Assembly (NCBI RefSeq): GCF_958979055.1
Contig: NC_084898.1
Coordinates: 25,013,102-25,077,101 of the forward strand
Direction: 5' to 3'
Source of the DNA: Alnus glutinosa
Taxonomy: Eukaryota; Streptophyta; Magnoliopsida; Fagales; Betulaceae
DNA: 64,000 bases
In this document: piece after piece, positions 44,833 through 55,060 of the stretch
Layout of the letters: each line of letters opens with the position of its first letter
How positions within the stretch are numbered: position 1 is the stretch's first letter
Made by a program: the position numbers and the translations under genes
The notes under the pieces: generated by a model
What the model saw: only the letters and a program-made list of their open reading frames with translations
What the model was told of the DNA's origin: nothing
Database searches by the model: none

Positions 44833-47599
44833 ATGGAGGAGCGATATGAGCCGATGAAGGAGCTAGGTTCAGGGAATTTTGGAGTGGCAAGGCTGGTGAG
44901 AGATAAGAAGACAAAGGAGCTTGTTGCAGTCAAATACATAGAAAGGGGGAAGAAGGTAATTTTGAGTATACATTAATTAATCGAATTATGCATGCATGGG
45001 AATTCTGCAAAATGTTGGTGCTTGTTGTGCATTTAACTTCCTTGATGAATTTTTTAACTTGTTAATTAGGCTTGTTCGTCTGCTGGTAAATAGAAATTGG
45101 CTTGCTGGGGTTTGTTTGAAATCTCTCGTATATGGACAATTTCATGGTTTTGCCAGACCAAGAGAGAATTGAATATCTGGGGTTTTACGAAATACCATTC
45201 ATTGCCTGATATGTTGCCAGGCCATAGTTATGTTGTATAACAGCTATATTCGTGTCATTCATGGGCATCTCAATAGTGGATTGGTTGTTGCCTGCTAATT
45301 TTACAAAAGTTCATTAACTGTTCTTCTCTCTCTCTTCTTATAGATGTTGATAATCTTGCTATGGATGTAATTGTTGATCTAGTATAAAAGTATGATTTCT
45401 GTTTTGGGTTTCAGATTGATGAGAATGTTCAGAGAGAAATCATCAACCACAGATCTCTGAGGCATCCAAACATTGTGAGGTTCAAAGAGGTAAGAATATT
45501 CTTACAACAAAGTTGGATTCAGCAAGAACCTTGCAGCAAAATTCATAAAAAGTGTATAAGTAAATTTGGATTCAGTAGACTATATATATGCTAGAGGCAT
45601 GTGTACAAGTAAATTTACAAAACTAAACCAGGCTAACCAAACCAGCATGTAAGAAGGCTGAAGAAATGTATACTTTTGAATATTCTAGTCCATATCAACT
45701 TAGATACATGGCATTAACCCTGTCTATTCGAACGTTTCATTAGTTAATAGTTAGCATGCCCTGTTATACATTCTGTGACGTATACGATTACCTATAGGAT
45801 TAACCATGAGAAAACTATTCCGTAATTGATGGTTAACAAATCGAACTTGAGCTGGCAGTGAAGATTATGGATATTTCTCTGTCGAATTTTATATTAATAG
45901 GAGCATTCTTTAAAGATCATTTTGCCTGCAGGTCTTGTTGACACCTACACATTTAGCTATTGTCATGGAATATGCAGCTGGGGGTGAACTCTTCGAGAGG
46001 ATATGCAGTGCTGGTCGATTTAGTGAAGATGAGGTTGTAAACTTGTAGCTTGTAAATTACTATCTGACAAACCGGGTCATTTTTTCCTCCTATTTGATGC
46101 ATATATGGAAGTTACAAGTTGAAGTTCACCTACTGACTGTTTGTTGGTGACTGTTATGACAGGCAAGATTTTTCTTCCAGCAGCTAATCTCTGGCGTCAG
46201 CTACTGTCATTCCATGGTATTGTATTTGTATATGACTTTTCTTTCAAGTTTTGGACGACAAAATTGTACTTTTTGACATCATCCTCCGCTTTTACTGCAG
46301 CAAATTTGTCACAGGGATCTGAAACTGGAAAACACACTACTGGATGGAAGTCCAACCCCAAGACTTAAGATTTGTGACTTTGGTTATTCCAAGGTTAATG
46401 ATTTCCAAGCTTAAATTGAGCTCAGGCAATAATTTTTTATGCTTTCTTTCTGTAACTAAATTTTTTTTTGGTTGAAATTTGATACATTGGGTATTGGATT
46501 GTTCATGCCTTGCAGTCTGCTTTGTTGCACTCTCAACCCAAGTCAACAGTAGGAACACCTGCATACATTGCCCCAGAGGTTCTCCAAAGAAAGGAATACG
46601 ATGGAAAGGTAATTATTTCTCTCATTCTGATGTAGAATATCTAGAATCTTCTGTGGTTTTGACCATCTCTGTTACTTATGGTCATATTGCAGCTATTTTT
46701 GACACTCATAATATCACATTAATTGGATATTCCTATCATATCTTCCATAATTTTTTTCTCTGCTTGATAATTTGGTAGTGCTTGTAGATTGCTGATGTTT
46801 GGTCCTGTGGTGTGACACTATATGTGATGTTGGTTGGAGGATACCCATTTGAGGATCCTGAAGATCCTAGAAACTTTCGGAAGACCATTGGAGTGAGTTA
46901 GTTCTGAAGAGTAAATTTCTGACTAAACAAAAAATCACCTCTGACTATCAATCTATATTATTGGTTGTTCTTAACAGCAAACTTAACTCCATCTCATTTT
47001 TTACAGAGAATAATGAGCGTGCAGTACACCATACCTGATTATGTACGCGTGTCCAAAGACTGTAGGCAGCTCCTTTCTCATATTTTCGTTGCCAATCCAA
47101 CCAAGGTAACTTGTCATCAATTTTTCTTTTCCTTTAAATTATCATGAAGGCACTAGACACTACCCACTTTGTTTCTTATAAATGCCTAGAAGATCATATA
47201 GGCGAATGTGAAGTCAAACTTATTCTTATTTCAAGGATTTTATGGGATTTAGAGCTCCATCTTGTGACCTAATGCCCCTTGTAATATCTACTAACTAATC
47301 TTGTCAATTCCTCTCCACAGAGGATCACTATCCCAGAGATAAAACAACATCCTTGGTTTCAGAAAAATTTGCCAAAAGAGCTAATAGAAATTGAGAAGAC
47401 GAACTTTGCGGAAGGAGGAAGTGACCAACCAAGTCAGAGTGTTGAAGAAATTAATCGGTTCATACAAGAGGCAAAGATGCTAGGGGAAGGATCCAAAGCT
47501 GGTGTACAAGCTGCTGCCGGGGCATCGGACAGTGATGATGTGGACGCTGATGTCGAATCTGAAGTTGATGTCAGTGGTGACTATTTCAATGCTGTGTGA
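44833..47599 (+). CDS. SnRK2 protein kinase, 340 aa
   Basis: Exons: 44833-44955, 45415-45489, 45932-46033, 46163-46216, 46301-46393, 46516-46608, 46788-46892, 47007-47105, 47321-47599; GT-AG borders, every exon a whole number of codons, the nine-exon layout typical of plant SnRK2 genes. It is a Ser/Thr kinase of osmotic-stress and ABA signalling. Visible: glycine loop GSGNFG (12-17), catalytic Lys34 (VAVKYIE), HRDLKLEN (122-129), DFG (144-146), and an activation loop with [12 protein letters not shown] in which Ser159 matches the activating Ser175 of OST1. The kinase domain ends near 261 (HPWF). The SnRK2 box (QSVEEI... at about 287-301) and an Asp/Glu-rich tail (317-335) follow. The start MEERYE and overall sequence are closest to the SAPK3/SnRK2.7/2.8 group among those I recall, but the subgroup is not certain. 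First ATG in the leader; no damage. Confidence 0.95.
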
Positions 47600-47657
47600 G
47601 CTGACTTCGGAATTATGTTGAGAGGAGTTGTGTTTTTAAGTTAAATTACACAAACTT

Positions 47658-47692
47658 CTCATTGGGGCCAATTACTTATCCAAAAAAAAAAA
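47658..47692 (+). mobile_element. 35-bp A-tailed insertion in the SnRK2 3'UTR
   Basis: Starts CTCATTGGGGCCAATTAC and ends in poly(A). It is flanked by two near-identical 19-bp copies, AGTTAAATTACACAAACTT at 47639-47657 and the same with one change at 47693-47711. The duplicated target plus poly(A) marks a severely 5'-truncated retroposition event. Confidence 0.75.
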
Positions 47693-47764
47693 AGTTTAAT
47701 TACACAAACTTTAGTCTGCTGCTAATCACACTGTACATTTGAATATATGCTGGAAACATGTAAA

Positions 47765-48720
47765 CTGAGGTGGGTTTTGTGTGTATGAAGGATATTGCAT
47801 TTACTTTTTTTTATTTATACAGAAGATTTTTTTTTTTAACTTAGAATTACCAAACTGTCTTTATGGTTTTCACTACTGGGAAGTTATTTTGATATGTGGT
47901 AATGGTTTTGTGAGCTTAGAACTTTGTGCATTCCTTACTAGATGCAGTAGAACTTGGAAGTCTTCTTACAACAAAGTTGGATTCAGCAAGAACTTTTTTT
48001 TTTTTTTTTTTGGGATGAATTAAACCATTTATAAAGCCAAAACACAGTCAATACAACCCTCTAGTAAACACTGGAACACCATTACAACAAGGAAAACTAT
48101 TCCTTTTGACACCTGCTAAAAGCAGCAACACCCGGAAAGAAGAAAACAACAATCAAACAAACATCCGAGCCTTGATTACAAAAACAATTACTGTAAGAAT
48201 GTAAATTCCATCTTCTAACAAGAGCTAAGTCATTAGCTAAGCACTTAAAGTGACCTTTAGCCATGATCCTAGCTCGGACTTCCCACGTGACATGACCAAA
48301 ATAGCTTCTCCCGATCGGGGGTTGTTTCCATGCAACAGAGCATTACGTTGCTGCCATAGATGATACACCACAGCAGCTAACATATTAAGACCCCAAATCT
48401 CAACACTCTCCCAATCCACTGGCACACCAGCAAAAAAGTAAGCATCCATAGTTGCAGTCCATATTCTACGGCTAAAGCTGCAACAAAATTCATAAAAACT
48501 GTAGAAGTAAATTTGGATTCAGTAGACTAAATGCTAGAAAGTACAAGTAAATTTGAACTGTTGAGTGTATTTGGTGTGTGTGAAATGTATTGCATTCGTA
48601 TACATCTCTGTTATACAAAAGATTCTTGCCATTCTTACTGTTTAAATGGTTTTCATTACTTGGAACTTATTTTGAGCGGAAAACTTCACTTATTCCTAAT
48701 TATCTTGCAATTTGCAATTT
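47765..48720. repeat. Tandem duplication carrying a copy of SnRK2 intron 2
   Basis: 47765-47960 and 48565-48720 are diverged copies of one another (GAAGGATATTGCATTTAC against GAAATGTATTGCATTCGT; ATGGTTTTCACTACTGGGAA against ATGGTTTTCATTACTTGGAA). Between them, 47963-47993 and 48479-48556 together match SnRK2 intron 2 at 45498-45620 (CTTACAACAAAGTTGGATTC; GTAAATTTGGATTCAGTAGA), interrupted by a LINE fragment. Confidence 0.8.
47994..48478 (-). mobile_element. LINE fragment inserted in the intron-2 copy
   Basis: On the plus strand it begins with poly(T) (47994-48012), that is a poly(A) tail on the minus strand. The minus-strand frame at 48449-48237 reads WGLNMLAAVVYHLWQQRNALLHG, the zf-RVT/linker region just before the RNase H domain in plant LINE polyproteins. 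5'-truncated. No clear target duplication seen. Confidence 0.7.
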
Positions 48721-48839
48721 CTTCTATAAATTTAAAAAATTTGCAATTCTAATCTATCATCCCTTTTCGGATACCGCCCTCTTGCAATCAAAATTTTTCG
48801 TTAACTTAGACGACTGTGCATTTGAGATTATGATTTTGT

Positions 48840-49140
48840 AGACAATAAGTGTAATTTTAAACCAAATCACAGAACATAAATCGTTTGAGAACTGCGTTTT
48901 TAAAAATTGTGATTTGAAAACGCAGAAAATCTGTTTTTTCAAATCGCAGGTAAGATGATGCTTTTTTGAAAATGGAAAATTTTAAATGTTAATTTGCAAT
49001 TTTAAAGCCTTACTGCGATTTTGCCAAACGCTTAACTGCATTTTTAAAAATCACTTTTTTGAAATCGCACATTTTAAAATCGTTATTTTAATCGCACTTT
49101 TTAAAATCGCAAACTTAAAAGGATCCTAACATGTAAAACG
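48840..49140. repeat. Inverted-repeat-rich noncoding element
   Basis: Repeated GCGTTTTTAAAAAT, AAATCGCA and TGCGATTT strings in both orientations across 300 bp, typical of a MITE family. Related sequence appears at about 54860-55060 and 53230-53330 (AAGTCGCACATTTTA). Boundaries not resolved. Confidence 0.5.
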
Positions 49141-49231
49141 GTCGTATACCTCTATAAAATTTATAAAAATAAAACTATGCCCTTAGTTAAAACAAAAATT
49201 AAAAAAAAATCAGGAAAAGACCAAAGAACCA

Positions 49232-49234
<3 letters not shown>

Positions 49235-49271
<37 letters not shown>
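49235..49271. repeat. Poly(A) run
   Basis: 37 consecutive A. May be the tail of a minus-oriented or unrecognised retroelement; no adjoining element identified. Confidence 0.9.
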
Positions 49272-49274
<3 letters not shown>

Positions 49275-49448
49275 ATTTGAAAAAAAGAAACTGAACCACA
49301 GACACGCCTGTGGGCCAGCAGAATAAGATTTTTTGCTAGAAGAAATTGGGCTGGGCTTTGGGTACATTCGGCATTTCAAAATTGAATATATTATTTGGCA
49401 AAATAAAAGGATCCGTTAGATGATAGCTACCACCTAACAGTAACTGAT

Positions 49449-49520
49449 TGAACCCGACGTGAATCGAACACGCAACCTTCTGATCTGGAGTCAGACGCGC
49501 TACCATTGCGCCACGGATCC
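49449..49520 (-). tRNA. tRNA-Trp (anticodon CCA)
   Basis: A 72-base intronless tRNA on the minus strand. The acceptor stem GGATCCG pairs with CGGGTTC (one G-U pair). The D-arm has GCGCAATGGTAGCGC, the anticodon loop is CTCCAGA with anticodon CCA, and the T-arm contains GTTCGATTC. The B box GGTTCGATTC-type is intact (GTGTTCGATTCAC). It matches the usual plant nuclear tRNA-Trp as I recall it. CCA is added after transcription. Decodes UGG. Confidence 0.97.
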
Positions 49521-50119
49521 CTTCTTGTTAAAGATTTACTTCTATTTTATATACCAAAGTCTAGCTCATCATAAAATCAGAACCTTTAGGCTAACCCAAA
49601 TGAAGAACAATGAGATCAAATTAAAATTGAAAAATTGACATTAACACTTGATCAGCCAGAAGAACTATTATAAATTTTTTTTACAAATAGTTATGTTCTA
49701 GTGCCAATGTTGGAAAGTGGAAACCATGGGGGAAAACATCAAGCCCCTAATACTAATCCAAAAATTTATGTGCTTAAAGCCTTATACTTGCCAATTAATG
49801 ACTATTAACTATTTCCAAAGGTTTATTAGGAACAACCAATTTTACTGGTAGTATTCTTACTCGCTTCTTCTTCCATCACGAGGATTTCCTCTATATTAGG
49901 TTTATTGATATTATTCTTAATTGAGTCATTTACTTTTCATGTATTATTGTAATCAACCATATTTACAATTATTCCACCTATCACATTTTTTTTTTTCTAT
50001 AAATTATAGGACATTTTGTATTATGTAAGATACATATCAATATAGTAAAGATATTACCCTAACGCTTCATCAATTTCTCTCTCTTTTCGCTTTTGCTTCC
50101 GCTCTCTTTTCTCTTTCAT

Positions 50120-50350
50120 ATTAATCCTATCCTATATTTATACACTACTTAAGGAAACAAATGAGGCTGGCTATGAGCCTAAAGTAAAAAGTATTAGATA
50201 TTCAATAAAGGGTACCCCCACATCAAACCCCTTTTCCCCTTAATGTTGCTAGTGGTCATGTGCCTTGGTGTTAAGGCCTTGGTTGAGAGAAAAATTGTTA
50301 AGTATTCATGCGTGAGTGAAAAATAAATTAAGTCACGCATAAGAAATATA
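50120..50350 (+). repeat. Duplicated 5' region of the lipid-transfer-like gene
   Basis: Shares with 50750-50925 the ordered strings AAGGAAACAAATGAGG, AAGGGTACCC/AAGGTTACCC, CATCAAACCCC and AAGGCCTTGGTTG. It stops before the coding part, so only the promoter/leader side is duplicated. Confidence 0.75.
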
Positions 50351-50853
50351 TCATAAGACTGAGTAGTTAATATAACACAACTGGAACTAATTTCATTATT
50401 TTAAACTTTTGGGTTGATTGATGTCGTATTAATTATGTTATATTATGACCTTATTAAAAGAAATTATTGAGAAATAAATCTCCCTAAAAGTGGTTTCGGA
50501 GCCAATGAATCGGCTCTTAATATGTTGTTATACATTTACGGTAATGTGAACTAAAAAAACGCATGAATTGCATGCATAATTGTAAGCCTAGCTAGCTTCA
50601 GCTCTTGATGATGACACGTGAACACTTGGTAAAAGAACTTCCGTTCGAGGGGAAGTATAGTTGTTGTGGTGATGGAACACAACAGCTAGTTCCCCTTCAG
50701 AATCTTCACGATGGACATCTTGGAATTTGTAAGACATGAACTGATTACAATAATAAGGAAACAAATGAGGGTAAGAGGCTTAAGTCAAAAATAAACAAAA
50801 AGCAATCAACAAAATTAAGGTTACCCTACATCGATCAAACCCCTCGATCTCCC

Positions 50854-50860
50854 CTATATA
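50854..50860 (+). promoter_or_regulatory. TATA box of the lipid-transfer-like pseudogene
   Basis: CTATATA in CCCCTATATATTTG, about 95 bp upstream of the ATG at 50952, a plausible spacing for this small gene. Confidence 0.45.
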
Positions 50861-50951
50861 TTTGTATTGGTCGTGTGTGTTAGTATTGACTATTGAGGCC
50901 TTGGTTGGGAGGAAAAGAAATGGTCGGAAGTTCAAGCTAGCTAGGAATTTC

Positions 50952-51287
50952 ATGCTCTTGCAAGCAATTGTTGTTTTAACCATGTGGCTGGAGGTGAAAA
51001 TGGGCAGTGCAACATTGAGTGCTGCAGAATGCATGCAAGGAGGAGATGAGGATAGTGATTAATGCATGCAAGCCGGTGGTGTATGGGAAGCTTCTGACGC
51101 CGGAGTGCTGTGTGTAAGAGTTTGCCACGTTCAATGCATATGTCTTGTGGTTACACCGAAGTTAGCTGTTCTTATTAACCTTAATCGCATCATACGCTTC
51201 ATTGAAGGTTGTGGCAGGACGGTCTCTCACGACCTCAAATGTAGGAATAAGTTCAATTTGATCTCTTTAACCTTTCACAAGAAGTAA
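50952..51287 (+). pseudogene. Eight-cysteine (nsLTP/prolamin-like) gene with two frameshifts
   Basis: A hydrophobic leader (MLLQAIVVLTMWLEVKMGSA) resembling a signal peptide is followed by cysteines in the pattern C-Xn-C-Xn-CC-Xn-CxC-Xn-C-Xn-C: AEC; NACKPVVYG; TPECC; HVQCIC; FIEGCGR; HDLKC. This is the eight-cysteine motif of the lipid-transfer/2S albumin superfamily. The frame is broken twice: an extra base in the G/A run near 51039, and an extra GT in the GTGTGT run at about 51110-51115. The three frame segments together span the whole domain. Either a recent pseudogene or two sequencing errors; both breaks are in slippage-prone runs. The unbroken part of the first frame ends at 51062. Confidence 0.75.
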
Positions 51288-51799
51288 TGTTACTATTCAT
51301 ATTCATTTTACATCGACTAACACGACATGTTTTAAATTAATAAATTTTCGTGCTAGCTACTCTATCGTGCCATACGGCAAATACACCACATTACTCCTCA
51401 CGAGAACATTGCCAAGTTGTAGTGACCCTTTTTTTGAATTCATCTACTTCTATGTATATTTATATATATTGTTCTTTTTATTTATTTTTTAGTTCCCTTT
51501 GTAGCCTTGCAGGTATCACTACTCCAGTTTTCAAGGAATAGCTCAATCAACTGGAGACCACACCTCATGAAGCGGAGGTTACTAGTTCGAATTCTCTCTC
51601 CCCCTCTTGTTAGGACTTTTTGTTAAATTCGAATGGAAGGGGACACATTGCAACCCTAATAGACTGGGGAGGACATTACAAAATTAAAATATTAATAAGA
51701 TATTGCAAATAAAATGATAGTTTGAAAAAGATAAATGTAGTTTTTTCAAAATAATTTGGAGGATAGCTACTTAATTTCTTGAACTAAATAATTGCCTGT

Positions 51800-52570
51800 A
51801 GGTGGGATTGGAGACAATGCAATTATGCAAACCTTTGTATAAGATTGATGGTACAATATTAATTTAAACTTATTTCAGGAACATCTACCTTAATTAATAT
51901 TAAATCTTATTTAATTACCAAAATCAGTAGAGATGGAGCCAAAAACTCTTATGGCAGGGGCTAAAAAAATTTGTTGGTAGAGACCAGTAAGCTAAATTTT
52001 TATTTTTTTTTATTTTTTTCTATTTAGGAATTGAGGGGGGCCATAGCCTATACTGCCCTCCCTAAATCTGTTCCTGAAAATCAGAATCAAAAAGTCTTAC
52101 AACCAATCGGATTACCTTTCAAATTCTCAAGAAGAGGTAGAATATAGTATATATAACAATAAGGTCATATATATCAGAATCTTGTTCCAAAAAAAAAAAA
52201 AAATTATATCAGCATCAAATGACATACACATTTGATGATAAACTTTACTTTTAAATTGTTCTTCTAATTTAGTTTTACTAATTAAGTTGATATGTGTATA
52301 AAATGCATGTAATTTTTATATACATTTTTAATAGAGTATTTGACTCTTATATATATTTTTACATGAATTGTGAACACATATCAATTGAATATAATGAATT
52401 AAAAAAATCAATCTAATTTAGAGGAAAACTTTATCAACACGCAAATGCTTATAAAAAAAAAATACACAAAAATGAACAATAAACTACCTTGAAATCAATA
52501 ATAAAATCTTATAATCATAATTGGTATGTAGTTGCGGCCGACATTCCACCACGAGACTTTGTATAAACTA
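51800..52570. repeat. Direct duplication, copy 1 (upstream of zinc-ribbon gene)
   Basis: Matches 54020-54760. Shared strings include GGAACATCTACCTTAATT, TTTCAAATTCTCAAGAAGAG and GCATTTGATGATAAACTTTA. Noncoding, containing a GGCCATAGCC-type patch. Confidence 0.85.
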
Positions 52571-53399
52571 AGTAGCCTTTTTTAACTATCACCTATTTTT
52601 ACAATGTCCCTCACCCAATTTATAATTGGGATTGAAATGTCCCTTTTCGTAGCTCAAAATGACAAAAATATCTGAAATAAGATTTAAAAAAAAAAATGAC
52701 GAAAAAAAAAAAACAAAACAAAAATTTTGAAAAAAGAAAAACTAAAATACATCATTTTGGGAGCGGGAGCGAAAGGGGGACATTGCAACTTCAATTATAA
52801 ATTGGGAAGAACATTGCAAAATTAAAATATTGGGAGAGGCATTATAAAAATGATGATAATTAGAGAAGGAAAATGTAGTTTCCCATTTTCATTTCTTTTG
52901 CTCATTCCATACCAACTTAAACAACATATTGTCTTGTAAGAGGGACAAACTAAAAGTCAACATATTGTCAAAAGAATGCCCTAGCTGTACCACACTATTT
53001 ATAATATCTTTTAGGTATATTTGCCCTTTCAATTTACCACACAATTTATAATATCTTTTATAATTTTTTAATTCGGTCAATGTACCATACCTATGTATCA
53101 TTGGGGTTGCAATGTTATTCTTTTGTCCTAAAAAGACAAAAATACCCATAAAAAATCTGAAGAACGCAAAAAGGAAAAAAATAAATAAAAAATGAGTGGT
53201 CACAGTTTTTTTTTTTTTTTTTTTTTGGAATTTTTTCAAAATCTTGTTTTCATTAATTACATTTTGAAATTTCTTGTTTTTTTTTTTTTTTTAAGTCGCA
53301 CATTTTACAAATTAAACACTAAAAATGTTATTTCATAAAATATTATACTTTTTAATCCCTCCTAGTTTAAGCCCTAATTAACCACAATTATAGAGCGCA
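52571..53399. other. Spacer between duplication copy 1 and the zinc-ribbon gene
   Basis: Intergenic. 53230-53340 (AATCTTGTTTTCATTAATTA, AAGTCGCACATTTTA) recurs at 54965-55060, so the duplication extends here. Poly(T) at 53206-53225 and 53278-53292. Confidence 0.6.
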
Positions 53400-53846
53400 T
53401 TACGTTGGCTGCCCATCACCTTCGACAGTAGCGGGCAGAGCCACGACAACTTCCATTGAAAGTTGAATGAGCTGGTCCCTGTTATCACCTAAACATTCGC
53501 TTTCATGGATCACCGCACCGGAAGAACCGCAGGGAAAATCAGGTCCTGTTGTCCCTGCACTTGCACCAGCCTTCTTCTTCTTCTTCATCACCACTCTTTT
53601 CATTCTGGTTTTCATAATTTTACAACTTCTTTGGACACCGACTTCGCCAAGAATCTTTCCACATGTAGGACACGCACTGCAACGTTAAACAAACAAAAAA
53701 TAATTAAACTTAAAAAAAAATAAAATAAATAAATTAAATTAAATTTTCCATGAAAATTTTCCATGAAAATTTTCTTCAGGTACTTACATGAAGCCGTTGA
53801 TGCATTCTTCCCTGCAGGGTTTGCGACAGTGAGTGCACCAATCCAT
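53400..53846 (-). CDS. Small zinc-ribbon protein (TFIIB/BRF-like N terminus), 111 aa
   Basis: Two exons, 53846-53788 and 53676-53400, with GT-AG borders; 336 bp including stop. The protein begins MDWCTHC and has a second pair CPTCG at residues 22-26, giving C4-x2-C7-x14-C22-x2-C25, the spacing of a TFIIB-type zinc ribbon; the start MxWCxxC and CGxIL resemble the N terminus of BRF1, the RNA polymerase III initiation factor. After residue 45 it becomes Lys-rich (five consecutive Lys) and then lacks recognisable domains: no cyclin folds, no BRF homology block. So it is either a truncated BRF-like paralog or a separate small zinc-ribbon protein. It is enclosed by two copies of a direct duplication. 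Expression not shown; the splice model rests on motifs and phase. Confidence 0.6.
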
Positions 53847-54019
53847 AGTCGATCTGCTTCCGCTTTGCTCTAATGTGACCTCCACAATTACACAGCCTTG
53901 ATTTATATACAAATTATTAGAATTTCGTATCCTATCAATACTAGGAATTGAATACTTTTATTCATCATTCCAATCTCATTTCCATACAAAAATCTCAAAA
54001 TATAATTAAATCCAAGAAA

Positions 54020-55060
54020 GGTACATAACATATTGACGGCACAATATTAATTTAAACGTATTTCGGGAACATCTACCTTAATTGATATTAAATCTAATTT
54101 AATTATCAAAAATAGCAGAGACGGAGCAAAAAAACTCTTATGTAGGGGTTAGGAGCCAAAAAAAATTTGTTAATAAAGGTTAGTAGGCTAAATTTTTATT
54201 TTTTCTTTTTTGAATTGAGGGGGGGCCATGGCCTATACCGCCCTCCCTAAATCCATCCCTAAAAATTAGAATCAGAATATCTTCCGACCAACACGATACC
54301 TTTCAAATTCTCAAGAAGAGGTAGAATATAACAATAAGTTCATATATATATATTAGCATCATGTTGAAAAAAAAAAAAAAAAATCAAATGACATACGCAT
54401 TTGATGATAAACTTTACTTTTAAATTGTTCTTCTAATTTAGTTTTACTAATTAAGTTGATATATGTATAAAATGCATGTAATTTTTATATACATTTTTAA
54501 TAGAGTATGTGACTCATATATATTTTTACATGAATTGTGAACACATGTCAATTTAATATAATGAATTAAAAAAAATCAATCTAATTTAGAGGAGAACTTT
54601 ATTCACACGCAAATGCTTATAAAAAAAAAAATTAAAAAAAAAACACGCGCACACACACAAAAATGAACAAAAAAACTACCTTGAAATCAATAATAAAATC
54701 TTATAATCATAATTGGGATGTAGTTGCCGCTGGCATTCCACCACGTTGTATTTTAAATTACAAAAATATTTAAAATAAGATTAAAAAAAAAGGACAAAAA
54801 ATGAAAAAAAGAAAAAGAAGAAAAAAGGACAAAAACAAAAAAATTACGTTTAAAACTGAGAGTGCATTAAAAGCAATTGTTGTTTAAAACGTGAAAAAAT
54901 TACGTTTTCAAACTACAAGCAAGAATGTGTGTTTTTAAAAATCAAACGCTTAACTACGTTTTAAAAATCTTGTTTTCATTAATTACATTTTGAAATTTCT
55001 ATTTTTTTTTTAAGTCGCACATTTTAAAAATTGAACACTAAAAATGTCATTTCATGCTTG
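54020..55060. repeat. Direct duplication, copy 2 (downstream of zinc-ribbon coding start)
   Basis: Partner of 51800-52570 and of 53230-53340. Includes a GCACACACAC patch at about 54644-54658 and CGTTTTTAAAAAT-like inverted strings at 54860-54960. Confidence 0.85.

Noticed and set aside
44548..44857. Open frames in the SnRK2 leader that could be uORFs
   Set aside because: They begin with non-ATG codons; there is no ATG between the predicted transcript start and the SnRK2 start.
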